From Pocillopora verrucosa (lineage: Eukaryota > Cnidaria > Anthozoa > Scleractinia > Pocilloporidae), in contig NC_089319.1 in NCBI RefSeq assembly GCF_036669915.1, forward strand, positions 18,845,885 to 18,909,884: a DNA stretch of 64,000 nt, given 5' to 3'. Within the stretch, counting starts at the first letter, position 1; each line of letters starts with the position of its first letter. The notes below the pieces were generated by a model. The model searched no databases, was not told where the DNA came from, and worked only from the letters and a program-made list of their open reading frames with translations. The position numbers were made by a program, and so were the translations under genes. This document shows positions 1 to 12,041 of the stretch, piece after piece.

Positions 1-169
1 AATTGCAATGATAAGAATCAATTAAAAACACAACAAAAGGGTAAAGAAAAGGTAAAGAAGCTCAAAAATGGTCCTTGTTTTTTTTTTTTTTTTAAGTCAG
101 AATTATTTAGCTAAATGTCTTACAGGCAACTTTCCTTAATTGCTGCTGAACCAATGGGCATCCTCACTC

Positions 170-600
170 ATTCAGGTGTTACAAGTGTTTTTTTGTTTTG
201 TTTTGCTTGTGCAATGCACATTCTTTCTAAAACAGGTCTAGTTTTATAGAACTTAAAGCCATATACCCGAACGTGAGCCCGAGACCTGTTCTCGTTAATT
301 TTTGGATAATCGATTAAAAACACACACACACACTCATAAACAGTGTATTTCATAAAAACTTGATCGGTGCTTCGCGACTCGGTAAACGTCTACCACTATT
401 CACTTCTACTGCGCTAGATAATTGTCAATTAATCTTCTTTTACGACAGAGGAATATTGGATTTCCCATGCTAGCCTTGTTTCCAAAGTAATCGCTTTAAT
501 TGAGGTTATTCTTCGACTACCCTGTTCTCACCTCAGACATTTCGGGACGATCTTGAAATATAAACCTAATCCTGTGTAATAAAATTTGGTGGAGTTCTCA
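170..600. repeat. Left copy of a block duplicated at about 9178-9560
   Basis: This block reappears, diverged but collinear, at about 9178-9560. Shared landmarks in the same order are the CATTCTTTCTAAAACAG segment, the AAAGCCATATACCCGAAC segment, the TAGCCTTGTTTCCAAAG segment and the TTCTCACCTCAGA segment. No protein is recognisable. Together with the 985-1560 block it looks like the flank of an ancestral unit whose right-hand copy now surrounds the LRAT-domain gene. A CA microsatellite lies at about 318-334. Confidence 0.7.
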
Positions 601-984
601 TAATGGTGTTTAATATACATTCAACTCACTATCTCTTTTCTGATTGGCCGAAAGCTTACAGTGAATTTTCGAAATAGCGCACAAGAAGTCCAGTCTAACT
701 GTAGACTATAAAATGATCGTGTCAAGGACACTCAAGGTCATGGGCAATCATGTTATGTTTTACCTCAGTGTATGATTTCTAAGGGTAACCATGTCAAGTT
801 CGCGCGCTTTGTTTCGCTTGCTGATTTGTATTTTCGTGACAATTTTTTTCGTTCAATGTATAATAAAATAATTATTAGATTCGGTTTTTGTGATATCCGG
901 AATAATCAAGGTCTCGATAAAGGTTATCAGCGCTGCAAGTGCTGCTTTACCATGAAGGTATTCCAATTTTATGTTCACTCCAAC
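601..984. other. No recognisable gene
   Basis: AT-rich sequence with nothing I recognise. The open frame beginning near 772 has no family resemblance and no splice context. In the right-hand duplicate the corresponding place holds the LRAT-domain gene. Confidence 0.5.
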
Positions 985-1560
985 AATGAATTTGGGACTA
1001 TGGTCACTTTAGGGTCCCAGTTGGTTCAATATAGTTTTCAGGTCCTCTTGCAGCTCAAAACAACTTACCGGGTACAACAGAAAGGTTTGGAAAGTTTGAA
1101 GAGTTACAGTTTTGCAGAACTATATTCTTGTAGTTGAAGCTCGATTTTGTGTAGAAAACTTTTCGGCACGTGTATTTATCTTCTACGACCGTATCAGAAA
1201 GTTCACTCACTTAGTTAAGAGTAGCATTTTCTTTGTAGTTTCAAGTCGGTGATAATAACAATTATTATAATTTAAGTGACAAAACTGTATCTGGTCTCTA
1301 TAATTTCAGAAGAACACTCGTCATATTTCAGAAGGCTAGTTGTTTTGTAATTGTCCTGTATGGCTAACAAACAGTTTGCACATGCAAAACAACTGACCTT
1401 AGTCGGAAGCTTTCGTTTTATTTCATTTTCGTGATGAGTAAGGCTAGGAGAATAGCCCCTTTTTTAGAACACAAGTCAAATTATATTTGATCTTGACATT
1501 GGTTGTTAGAACAGCAGTTGATTTGCTAAATCATAGAGAGTGCAAAGGCAGTGATGAGCT
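985..1560. repeat. Left copy of the sequence found 3' of the LRAT-domain gene
   Basis: The segment matches about 12042-12600, just downstream of the LRAT-domain stop codon. Shared pieces include CTTGCAGCTCAAAACAA, a GTAGAAAACTT segment, a run beginning AACAGTTTGCACATGC and a GTCGGAAGCTTTCGTTT run, in the same order and orientation. It therefore looks like the 3' flank of a lost or deleted LRAT-gene copy. No coding capacity is seen. Confidence 0.7.
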
Positions 1561-1564
1561 AAGA

Positions 1565-1660
1565 TTCCTAGTCATTTGAGCTAGTATCAGGGACGCATGG
1601 GTTACGGGTTTGAATCACGTCCAGGCCTGAAGCTTTTTCAGGCTTCGTTTCTGCGATTGC
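1565..1660 (+). repeat. tRNA-derived SINE remnant
   Basis: A degenerate box B (GGGTTTGAATCAC) is followed by CCAGGCCTGAAGCTTTTTCAGGC, a short hairpin with a T-run. This is the layout of tRNA-derived SINEs in coral genomes. Box A is weak. A second fragment with the same tail module lies at about 32819-32890. Confidence 0.5.
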
Positions 1661-1763
1661 TCAAAATTACAGCATACTTGCGAGAATCATTTTATTACTT
1701 TTATTTCAAAAGTTCCCGAATCTTTCTTTGAAGCCTGAGGCGATTGAGTAACTTATCACATTA

Positions 1764-1846
1764 ATCTCGTACCCAGATCCTACCTTACTGTAACTGAAAA
1801 TTATTTACAATCGCTTGGCCGGGGAAAGTCTGGGTACGAGACTATT
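1764..1846. repeat. Small inverted-repeat MITE, copy 1
   Basis: CTCGTACCCAGATCCTACC at the left and GGTCTGGGTACGAG-like sequence at the right form terminal inverted repeats around about 80 bp. A second copy sits at about 5290-5371, at the same place in the next higher-order repeat. A solo right end (GGTCTGGGTACGAGAC) lies near 38497-38512. Confidence 0.7.
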
Positions 1847-4800
1847 ATCCTATCATTTCCCTTGGGCAGGAAAAAGATGAGTGACGTGTTTTTCCTTTTC
1901 TTTTTTTTTCCGTACTTTTCTCACACATTTAACTAGGCTAGAAGAAAAGAAAAACTTTTCCAGACACAATCACATGCTCAAAAACGGTTTCCGGACATAC
2001 TAGGGTTTTCAGTATTGTCATAAGCTCCTGTTATTGTAAGAAGTCTTGTAAGTAAGAGAAACAAACACTTGATTTCTTCAGTTTCGTTTTCGGTGCACAT
2101 AATAAAAAAAACCAATGTGTTTTCTAATAAAGCTCGATAGCATACCAAAGAATGCGAACGTACGCAATGGAATCTTCACACTGTCGAGCTGAGAACATTT
2201 GAACCGCGCCCTATTTTTGGCCGCGCCCCAGATGAACTGATATGAACTTACACGACATTAGATAATTTTCTGCCAAAGTACCGGCTCGAATGCGTGTTTA
2301 TCATATCAAAAACATCCCTTTGTTGTAGGATAGTTGCGATTTTTAAAAATTTTATACTTTAAATCCCAGATCATCATATGATTGTTCTTAACGTGTGCAT
2401 CATATGAAATGAACGCCTCGGCAGGATTTATGCCTGTTTTGGTAGCATTGGCTTCAAACATTTGGCAGCGCATCTGGGAACGAATCGGAAATCTATAATG
2501 ACTTTAAAGACGTTTCAATTCCGTTTAAATCTAAGATATTTCTGTAGTTGCCAGAGGTAACGATCAGAGGTCCTTTCTTATGCAAATTATATTTAGTCAC
2601 GAGGCATCATGTGATTCATTCGGCTTCAAGAAGCTTTCGAATCAACCGCCTGTTTTTCTCACACGTTAAGGTTTGTTCTAAAATTTGAAATCAAATCGTG
2701 GGTCCACTTATCACAAGAGTACCTCAAGTTATTTACAAGACAAGGTTTCTTCCTTGAATGCAGTAAGTTTGCAAATGTTGTCTTATTACACTTTAGAAGG
2801 GGCAATTGTCGAAACACGCATTTGGTGATGCCGGTTTAATTCGAACTAAGCTAAGACCTTGAATGACTGATATTTTCATGCCAGTAAAATTACAAATAGG
2901 TTGACTTGTGTGTTGAAAATAGTTAACCGATGTTAAAAGCGTAGACACATTATAAGTGAACTTTACTGCGCGAATTGGATCCAACAAGATCCACTTGAAC
3001 TCCTTGTTTCTCTTGATGCGCATTTTTTCGGTCATTTCCCCTAACTCGAAATCCCCTTCGTCTTTAAGTGTTTTTTGTTTTCCTTGTTGGTTCAATTATA
3101 CATGAAAATCCTCAGTAAATGCGTACATTCCTAGAAGAAAAGAACTTTGAGGTAAAAATTTCCCCGCAACTTTTCAGTTTCGTTTTTACAACGGAAGTCT
3201 CGGTACGCTAAACGGCAAGTGTTATTTCCATTTCATTTTATGAAAAATATGAAACAGTTGGCGTCTATTTAGTCGTAGCTTGCCTCCTGTCGTTCATATG
3301 TAAAAGTATCATTAAGCATACAGTATTATGAATTCTTTCCCTGAAAATTTTTCTCTTGAAAATCAGAAAACAGTATGTAAATGCGTCAATAGCGTGATAA
3401 AGCAAATATTTCCAAGAAACGTTAGCGCTCTGCCTGCTAATTTATATGTAAATTGCTTAGATCGCAAAGCAAGAGCAAAAGTTACGGCTGATATTGTTTT
3501 TATAAATGGTGAGCGTATCTGAATGTAAGTCGTCTCAATCATCTCAAAAGTTGTTAAACTAACAATGCTACATTTGGTGTCTTCCAAGGCTTCGGTTGAA
3601 AACAAGGGAGAAATTTTTATTTCGTCTCGACTGAAAATATCGTTTCGATTTAGAACGCATATTTGTAGACATTCAGTTGGACTTGTTTCGATTTTTAAAA
3701 ATTTAATACTTTAAATCCCAGATCATCATATGATTGTTCTTAACGTGTGCATCATATGAAATGAACGCCTCGGCAGGATTTATGCCTGTTTTGGTAGCAT
3801 TGGCTTCAAACATTTGGCAGCGCATCTGGGAACGAATCGGAAATCTATAATGACGTTAAAGACGTTTCAATTCCGTTTAAATCTAAGATATTTCTGTAGT
3901 TGCCAGAGGTAACGATCAGAGGTCCTTTCTTATGCAAATTATATTTAGTCACGAGGCATCATGTAATTCATTCGGCTTCAAGAAGCTTTCGAATCAACCG
4001 CCTGTTTTTCTCACACGTTAAGGTTTGTTCTAAAATTTGAAATCAAATCGTGGGTCCACTTATCACAAGAGTACCTCAAGTTATTTACAAGACAAGGTTT
4101 CTTCCTTGAATGCAGTAAGTTTGCAAATGTTGTCTTATTACACTTTAGAAGGGGCAATTGTCGAAACACGCATTTGGTGATGCCGGTTTAATTCGAACTA
4201 AGCTAAGACCTTGAATGACTGATATTTTTATGCCAGTAAAATTACAAATAGGTTGACTTGTGTGTTGAAAATAGTTAACCGATGTTAAAAGCGTAGACAC
4301 ATTATAAGTGAACTTTGCTGCGCGAATTGGATCCAACAAGATCCACTCGAACTCCTTGTTTCTCTTGATGCGCATTTTTTCGGTCATTTCCCCTAACTCG
4401 AAATCCCCTTCGTCTTTAAGCGTTTTTTGTTTTCCTTGTTGGTTCAATTATACATGAAAATCCTCAGTTAATGCGTACATTCCTAGAAGAAAAGAACTTT
4501 GAGGTAAAAATTTCCCCGCAACTTTTCAGTTTCGTTTTTACAACGGAAGTCTCGGTACGCTAAACGGCAGGTGTTATTTCCATTTCATTTTATGAAAAAT
4601 ATGAAACAGTTGGCGTCTATTTATTCGTAGCTTGCCTCCTGTCGTTCATATGTAAAAGTATCATTAAGCATACAGTATTATGAATTATTTCCCTAAAAAT
4701 TCGTCTTCCAACGCTTCGGTTGAAAACCAGGGAGAAATTTTTATTTCGTCTCGACTGAAAATCTCGTTTCGATTTAGAACGCATATTTGTAGACATTCAG

Positions 4801-5287
4801 TTGGACTTGTTTATATGGTGCGCTCTAGGGAGCTTAACTCGCCGATACGCACCTCCTCTGGTTTTCCATGTCTTTTACATTGGGAACTGAAATGGTTCTC
4901 TTAGTGGCTAGATCATTTGAAATGAAATCAGGAAAGGCGCACTTCTCCATTAGACAAGAAAAAGCACGTCTGAAAATTCCCCGATTTCAGTTTCGTTTTC
5001 CCTGTTTGGGGCGGAAATGGCCGGTAGACTAGATTATTATCTTCATTTCCATGTCGAATCTTCCAAGAAATGTGAAGCAGTCCGCGCTGATTTTCCACAA
5101 TGTTAGCCTCCACTTGTCTGCTTCCAAAATCATGATAATAATAAAGTCTATAAATTATTATTTGCAAGTTCTCTCCAAGAAAGTTTCAGACTTGAAATTT
5201 AAACCTCTAAGAAACCGAGAATGATTCGTAAATTGTATGCAAGTTTAAAACTAGAAAAGATGATATTCTAATATGCATATTTTCTAA
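1764..5287. repeat. Higher-order tandem repeat unit 1 (sub-copies A and B)
   Basis: Unit 1 runs from the MITE at 1764 to just before its duplicate at about 5288. It contains sub-copy A (about 2336-3687) and sub-copy B (about 3688-5287), offset by about 1352 bp and nearly identical over about 1 kb. A carries about 230 bp (about 3352-3580) that B lacks. Offset to unit 2 is about 3521 bp. Landmarks are the AGGAAAAAGAT, GGTTTCCGGACATACT and ATGAACGCCTCGGCAGG segments. A 100-codon minus-strand open frame (2793-3095 and 4145-4447) is kept in the copies, but I do not call it a gene. Confidence 0.85.
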
Positions 5288-7994
5288 TATTAATCTCGTA
5301 CCCGGATCCTACCTTAAACTATAACTGAAAATTGCAACCGCTTAACCGGGGAAGGTCTGGGTACGAGACTATTATCCTATCATGGGCAGGAAAAAGATAA
5401 ATAACGTGTTCTTTTTTTTTCTTTTTTTTCTTTTGTATTTTCCCCACATATGTAACTAAGTTAGAAGAAAAGGAAAACTTTTCCAGACACACTCACATGC
5501 TCAAAAACGGTTTCCGGACATACTGGGGTTTTCAGTATTGTCATAAGCTCCTGTTATTGTAATAAGTCTTGTAAGGAAGAGAAACAAACACTTGATTTCT
5601 TCAGTTTCGTTTTCGGCGCACAGAATAAAAAAACCAATGTGTTTTCTAATAATGCTCGATAGCATATCAAAGAATGTGACCACATGCAATGGAATCTTTA
5701 CACTGTCGAGCTGAGAACATTTGAACCACGCCCTATTTTGGCCACGCCCCAGATGAACCGACATGAACTTACTCGATATTAAATAATTTCCTGCCACGGT
5801 AGCGGCTCGAATGTGTGTTTCTCATCTCAAAAACTTCCCTTTGTTGCAGGATCGTTTCGATGTTTAAAAATCTAATACTTTAAAGGCCAGATCATTAAAT
5901 GCTTGTTCTTAACGTGTGCATCATATAAAATGAACGCCTCGGCAGGATTTATGCCTGTTTTGGTAGCAATGGCTTCAAACATTTGGCAGCGCATCTGGGA
6001 ACGAATCGGAAATCTATAATGACGTTAAAGACGTTTCAATTCCGTTTAAATCTAAGATATTTCTGTAGTTGCCAGAGGTAACGATCAGAGGTCCTTTCTT
6101 ATGCAAATTATATTTAGTCACGAGGCATCATGTGATTCATTCGGCTTCAAGAAGCTTTCGAATCAACCGCCTGTTTTTCTCACACGTTAAGGTTTGTTCT
6201 AAAACTTGAAATCAAATCGTGGGTCCACTTATCACAAGAGTACCTCGAGTTATTTACAAGACAAGGTTTCTTAGCATATCAAAGAATGTGACCACATGCA
6301 ATGGAATCTTTACACTGTCGAGCTGAGAGCCTTTTGAACCGCGTCCTATTTTTGGCCATGCCCCAGATGAACTGATATGAACTCACACGACATTAGATAA
6401 TTTTCTGCCAAAGTACCGGCTCGAATGCGTGTTTATCATTCAAAAACATCCGTTTGTTGTAGAATAGTTGCGATTTTTAAAAATTTAATACTTTAAATCC
6501 CAGATCATCATATGATTGTTCTTAACGTGTGCATCATATGAAATGAACGCCTCGGCAGGATTTATGCCTGTTTTGGTAGCATTGGCTTCAAACATTTGGC
6601 AGCGCATCTGGGAACGAATCGGAAATCTATAATGACGTTAAAGACGTTTCAATTCCGTTTAAATCTAAGATATTTCTGTAGTTGCCAGAGGTAACGATCA
6701 GAGGTCCTTTCTTATGCAAATTATATTTAGTCACGAGGCATCATGTGATTCATTCGGCTTCAAGAAGCTTTCGAATCAACCGCCTGTTTTTCTCACACGT
6801 TAAGGTTTGTTCTAAAATTTGAAATCAAATCGTGGGTCCACTTATCACAAGAGTACCTCAAGTTATTTACAAGACAAGGTTTCTTCCTTGAATGCAGTAA
6901 GTTTGCAAATGTTGTCTTATTACACTTTAGAAGGGGCAATTGTCGAAACACGCATTTGGTGATGCCGGTTTAATTCGAACTAAGCTAAGACCTTGAATGA
7001 CTGATATTTTTATGCCAGTAAAATTACAAATAGGTTGACTTGTGTGTTGAAAATAGTTAACCGATGTTAAAAGCGTAGACACATTATAAGTGAACTTTGC
7101 TGCGCGAATTGGATCCAACAAGATCCACTCGAACTCCTTGTTTCTCTTGATGCGCATTTTTTCGGTCATTTCCCCTAACTCGAAATCCCCTTCGTCTTTA
7201 AGCGTTTTTTGTTTTCCTTGTTGGTTCAATTATACATGAAAATCCTCAGTTAATGCGTACATTCCTAGAAGAAAAGAACTTTGAGGTAAAAATTTCCCCG
7301 CAACTTTTCAGTTTCGTTTTTACAACGGAAGTCTCGGTACGCTAAACGGCAGGTGTTATTTCCATTTCATTTTATGAAAAATATGATACAGTTGGCGTCT
7401 ATTTAGTCGTAGCTTGCCTCCTGTCGTTCATATGTAAAAGTATCATTAAGCATACAGTATTATGAATTATTTCCCTGAAAATTCGTCTTCCAACGCTTCG
7501 GTTGAAAACCAGGGAGAAATTTTTATTTCGTCTCGACTGAAAATCTCGTTTCGATTTAGAACGCATATTTGTAGACATTCAGTTGGACTTGTTTATATGG
7601 TGCGCTCTAGGGAGCTTAACTCGCCGATACGCACCTCCTCTGGTTTTCCATGTCTTTTACATTGGGAACTGAAATGGTTCTCTTAGTGGCTAGATCATTT
7701 GAAATGAAATCAGGAAAGGCGCACTTCTCCATTAGACAAGAAAAAGCACGTCTGAAAATTCCCCGATTTCAGTTTCGTTTTCCCTGTTTGGGGCGGAAAT
7801 GGCCGGTAGACTGGATTATTATCTTCATTTCCATGTCGAATCTTCCAAGAAATGTGAAGCAGTCCGCGCTGATTTTCCACAATGTTAGCCTCCACTTGTC
7901 TGCTTCCAAAATAATAATAAAGTTTATAAATTTGCAAGTTCTCTCCAAGAAAGTTTCAGACTTGAAATTTAAACTCCTAAGAAACCGAGAATGA
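5288..7994. repeat. Higher-order tandem repeat unit 2 (sub-copies C and D)
   Basis: This unit duplicates unit 1 with an offset of about 3521 bp. Sub-copy C (about 5855-6271) is truncated: its sequence jumps at 6271/6272 into the stretch that normally precedes a sub-copy (the AGCATATCAAAGAATG segment). Sub-copy D (about 6470-7994) is full length and almost identical to B, so the array grew by recent unequal exchange. The 100-codon minus-strand frame recurs at 6927-7229. No promoter or splice context supports a gene. Confidence 0.85.
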
Positions 7995-8928
7995 TTCGTA
8001 AATTGTATGCACGTTTAGAACTAGAAAAGATAATTTTCTTATATGCCCGTTCATAGTTGTCAGGAATCTTTGTTTTACTCATATGCAGTCTATTGGTTTT
8101 CGATGAATGATTACCGGGTACTTGTCTGTCGACAAAACCTTGCATGTAAAGGAAGATAATAGTGTCCCGAATTCCTGGAAAACCTGTCGAGTTGTAAATT
8201 TCCCAGATGCATGGCAAATCGCTGAGATTACGAGTTACTTTTCAAAGTTTGTACTCCAGTTCCAAGTGTTTTTAAATACAAGTCGCCTTAAATATCGAGA
8301 ACAGTGCATCTTTAAAGCACATGAATTTATCATGCAGAAGTGGTATAGAAGAAGAAGAAGGTATAGACTTCCGTTTTCACTTATAATCTTATTTTACCTC
8401 CCATCCATCTCGACGGTTGAATACCAGACAAAAATTCTTACTACATTTCGGCTGAACATCTCATACAAGTCTTTTGAAATTATTCAATAAATCTTTAAAC
8501 CAGTCTTTTCATAGTTTTAATTAATTATTCTAGGATTTTTATTGTCCTGTACATGCTGGTGATGGAAAATAGTTAGAAGAATAAGAATGACCAGCGTTAG
8601 TTACTTCAAGTAAGATCCTCACAGCTGAACTGCAATCATTGATGGAGACTTAAAACACAGAAGACACAACAAATCAGTCTTCAATAGTAAAATATTTCAA
8701 AACTCTTTATACTGAAGGCAATAATGTCTGTGAGTTCTCTGAAGTTATAGCGCTTTACCTGTCGTGCTATTAATTTCACAGAATGTAAGACACTTATATT
8801 CAGAGTTGCTTTTCATAGTTTCTGTCTGTTGAGCGTTTTTTTAATGCAAAATCGCCTCCTATATCTAAAACAGCACAGAGGAATTACATGTAGGGATCAT
8901 CCTTAGACACGAGTCGTGCGTTTTCGAA
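7995..8928. other. No recognisable gene
   Basis: AT-rich sequence without recognisable coding or repeat content. An open frame of 127 codons at 8107-8490 resembles nothing known and is probably chance. A short GAA/AGA-rich run lies near 8345-8361. Confidence 0.5.
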
Positions 8929-9140
8929 ATGAAAGCCGCGGCAGGATTTATGCCTGTTTTGGTAGAACTGGCTTCAAAACTGAATGTTGAGTTTATATTC
9001 TCTTGGATGACTGGGGCCTCCTTGATGTGCACTTGTTCCGTCATTTGCCATCAGCTAACTCGAACTCCCTTGTGTCTTGAACCGGGTTATCTTTTCCTTG
9101 TTGGGTCAATTATCATCATATACTTGGCGAAGCTGTACTT
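8929..9140. repeat. Diverged fifth sub-copy (E) of the tandem array
   Basis: The GGCAGGATTTATGCCTGTTTTGG segment and the later TTTTCCTTGTTGG segment match sub-copies A-D in order, with many substitutions and small gaps. It is an older duplicate of the same unit and runs into the duplicated block at 9178. Confidence 0.65.
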
Positions 9141-9177
9141 TCTTAATAGACAAGACGGGCCCAAATTTCGCATTGTG

Positions 9178-9560
9178 CATTCTTTCTAAAACAGGGTCTA
9201 ATTTTGTAGATCTTAAAGCCATATACCCGAACAAAAACCTCAAACCTGTCCTCCCATTAATTTTTGAATAATTGATTAAAAAACACGCCGTGACTGTGCT
9301 TTTCACATAAACTTGACGCTTCGCGACGAGCTAAACATCCACCACTATTCACCTCTATTTCAGTGGATAGTTTTAAATTAATCTTCTTAGTTAATAACAG
9401 AGGAATAAACTCAGAAACCAGATTTTCCATAGTAGCCTTGTTTCCAAAGAAATCAATCAAGAGCTATTTTTTAATCACTATTCTCACCTCAGAGATTTCT
9501 GAATGATTTGAAATGATCTTGATCTTGACCTTGAAATGACTCATCTTGTGTCACACAATT
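9178..9560. repeat. Right copy of the 170-600 block
   Basis: Collinear with 170-600 (see that entry). It lies 5' of the Penelope remnant and the LRAT-domain gene, so the ancestral order was this block, then the gene, then the 12042-12600 block. Confidence 0.7.
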
Positions 9561-9829
9561 CGGCCACATCCCCGTTTGGTGTGAATTAGTCACTCACCGA
9601 ACCTGCAGGTAGACAATGCAACACGAGTAATACAGGTGGTAAAATTATTCGTTAGAGATAGAATACCTTGAGCCAAGAAAGTCACGGTGATAAGTTGAGA
9701 GGAGTAACCCTGACAATCCTTTGTCTTAATTCTAGAAGGGGGTTTCATACTCTCATACATGTCTTCTCTTTCTTTAAAGGGGGTAGGTTTCTAAAGAAAC
9801 TGTGGTGGCTTTTCTAGCCCATCAAAATT
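9561..9829. other. No recognisable gene
   Basis: Intergenic sequence between the duplicated block and the Penelope-like remnant. Nothing supportable is seen. Confidence 0.45.
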
Positions 9830-10880
9830 TCAATTGAAGGCAACGGTTTATGCATTAGTGTTTACTACAAACCTACAGATTCACATAGTTTCTTGTTGCA
9901 TTTATCTTCGCATCGATAACACGTCAAGAATTCCATACCTTTTTCACAGTTCTCAGACTTCGTCGTTAAGTAGTAACGACTCTGATTTTCCGGAAAAATC
10001 AGAGGCAATGTCCCAGTTTTTCGATAAACACGGCTATCCTATTTCTGTCGTTCAAGCGAGCCACCACCACGCCTAACAAATTTAACGACAGTCAGCACTA
10101 GAAACGACTTAGTAGGAAAATACTGATCGCATTCCATTCAGTCTCACATTTCACCCTCACAACCATGTAGTTGAATCTATCATGCCTAAAAACTTTACAT
10201 TACTACAAAACGATTCAGAGACTGGTACTATCTTTTCGCAACCTCCACTAATTCAGTTCGAACGCGACAAAAACATAGGCAACTTTTTGGTCAGAAGTTC
10301 ATTTCAAACCAATGACCAACCTGGAACTTTTAAATGCGCTCACTCACGATGCAAACCAAAAGACCAAAGAGATCCATTGGGACTAATGATCACTTCACGA
10401 GCATCTCTGCCAGTGTCATCTACTGCATAACTTGCATTTATTGTCAAAAGTCATACATTGGTGAAACAGTAAGACGACTAGGTGACCGATTCCGAGAACA
10501 CCATCAAGATAAAAAAAAAAACGACAAAGACGCATCCAAACCAGTCGCCAGACTCTTAAATCTCCCTAACCATTCTAAACAGCATATGGCAGTTTGCGGC
10601 TTTTGCCTACATCTAGGCAGTTCGGGAAGTCGCAAAACTCTAGTACAAAAATTTATATTTCAAATCGGCACTCTTAATCCCCACAGTATCAACGAGCGCT
10701 TTTCATTCAACTAATTTATTCCTGTTTTCTCGTCACCATCTTCCCACCAATAGGGTAACTCCATTTTCTGCATATAAACACACACACACACAACCCACAA
10801 TTCCTCCAGGGCTAACGCTCGAAACGTCAGTTTTTAAACTCTTAAAGGTGGCCAATCTACGTTATCAACTAAGTCGATAA
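9830..10880 (+). mobile_element. Penelope-like retroelement remnant with GIY-YIG endonuclease
   Basis: Decayed 3' part of a retroelement of the Penelope type that ends in a GIY-YIG endonuclease. The stretch 9834-10076 resembles the region between reverse transcriptase and endonuclease (QFFDKHGYP). The stretch 10182-10370 continues it (TGTIFSQPPL, GNFLVRSSFQ), and 10334-10714 carries the GIY-YIG core: CITCIYCQKSYIGET, then RRLGDRFREH. The frames are broken by stops, a frameshift near 10360 and loss of a cysteine-bearing segment. The reverse transcriptase is absent, which fits the usual 5' truncation. After the stop, a CA microsatellite and a GGGCTAACGCTCGAAACGTC tail follow, typical of these elements. 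It is not expected to be active. Confidence 0.8.
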
Positions 10881-10963
10881 TACAAAATTATCTTACGTTA
10901 GGTACGAATTTTTGCGCGCAATTAATCCTCGTCTCCTTTTTCATAAAACTTAGGTCCTGGAAT

Positions 10964-12004
10964 ATGGATAACGATGTCCATGTGTATAACAGCTATGGCA
11001 AAAAATACGAAGTACCCAGAAGACGCTTGAAGTTATTTGCCGAGCTTCTGATCGGAGATCATATCGCATTCCATCGACATTGCGGTTCCTACTGGCATCA
11101 TGCAATAATCGAAGAGATCCACTCGGAGACAGGCACACTCGACATCATTGAGTATTCCAATACAGTTGAAGGGTTTTGGAACGACAACTACGGCTCAGAA
11201 GACTCATCAAACTCCTTTTCACTACCTATCGCAAGGGTGATGAGGAGAAGTTGGAGACCAAATTTCCAAGGAGACCATGTTTACTTGCTGGTACACACAG
11301 ATTGTTCAGATCCTGCCATTGTGATTTATAGAGCAAGGAGTAAGCTCGGGAATGCGAACTACAGCCCCATCGAAAATAATTGTGAACACTTTGCCATGTG
11401 GTGCAAAACGGGTAAACAATCTTCCGACCAGATTAAAAAAGCTTTGCTAATGATGAAAAATGAATTATTTGGTGGAGCAGTGAAAAACGGAGTCAAAGAG
11501 GCAACAGAGGAAGTGGCAACCGAGGCTATGGTCAAAGCGGCAGCCGAGGCTATATTCAAAATGACAAATGAGGCAGCGAAAACCGGAGGCAAGAGAGTGG
11601 CAAGCCGAAGTCTTGCACAGACTGGAGAATATTCCCTTAAAACTGGAGTTGAAGAAGCTGTAAAGAAAACTACTTCAAAGGCAGGAAAAGGAGTCTTGAA
11701 AACTAATTCTGCAGCCTTAGGACTAGCGTGTGGAGCCGTGTGTGAGGGAATCAGCGTCTTATACGACATCCGGAACATGTACAGAGACTTGCTTAAAGGA
11801 CAAATAAGCAAGAAAGAATTTCGCAAAGTCGCCAAGATGAGAGCCGTGACCGGTGCAGGAAATCTTGGAGGATCTACCATAGGAATGGCCATTGGACAAG
11901 CTGTCATACCCGTTCCGTTAGTTGGTGGTCTGGTGGGAAGTGTAACAGGAGGACTTGCAGGATCATTTTTGGCCAACATGGGTGCATATGCTGCTTTCGA
12001 GTGA
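10964..12004 (+). CDS. LRAT-domain (H-rev107-like) protein, single exon
   Basis: Predicted 346-residue protein of the NlpC/P60-like LRAT superfamily, thiol acyltransferases or phospholipases acting on membrane lipids. The domain spans about residues 28-150. It opens with GDHIAFHR (31-38), has the catalytic-histidine region YWHHAII (43-49) and ends with NNCEHFAMWC (138-147), where C140 is the expected nucleophile. Residues 160-260 are rich in Ala, Lys, Glu and Thr and look helical. Residues about 290-346 are glycine-rich and hydrophobic (VPLVGGLVGSVTGG), probably a membrane-insertion segment. The start is the first ATG of the frame and an upstream 5' UTR exon is possible. The substrate cannot be inferred. 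Duplicated blocks lie on either side, and a homologous flank without the gene lies at 985-1560. Confidence 0.85.
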   Translation: MDNDVHVYNSYGKKYEVPRRRLKLFAELLIGDHIAFHRHCGSYWHHAIIEEIHSETGTLDIIEYSNTVEGFWNDNYGSEDSSNSFSLPIARVMRRSWRPNFQGDHVYLLVHTDCSDPAIVIYRARSKLGNANYSPIENNCEHFAMWCKTGKQSSDQIKKALLMMKNELFGGAVKNGVKEATEEVATEAMVKAAAEAIFKMTNEAAKTGGKRVASRSLAQTGEYSLKTGVEEAVKKTTSKAGKGVLKTNSAALGLACGAVCEGISVLYDIRNMYRDLLKGQISKKEFRKVAKMRAVTGAGNLGGSTIGMAIGQAVIPVPLVGGLVGSVTGGLAGSFLANMGAYAAFE

Positions 12005-12041
12005 AACCATTCTAATTTTAACTTCGCTCAAACCGTACACT

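Noticed and set aside
1764-7994. CRISPR-like array
   Set aside because: Repeats are kilobase-scale tandem duplicates in a eukaryotic genome, with no short repeat-spacer pattern.
8107-8490. 127-codon + strand frame
   Set aside because: No recognisable domain and no paralogue in the array; composition like its non-coding surroundings.
11359-11979. 206-codon minus-strand frame
   Set aside because: Antisense of the Ala/Lys-rich part of the LRAT-domain gene; no similarity.
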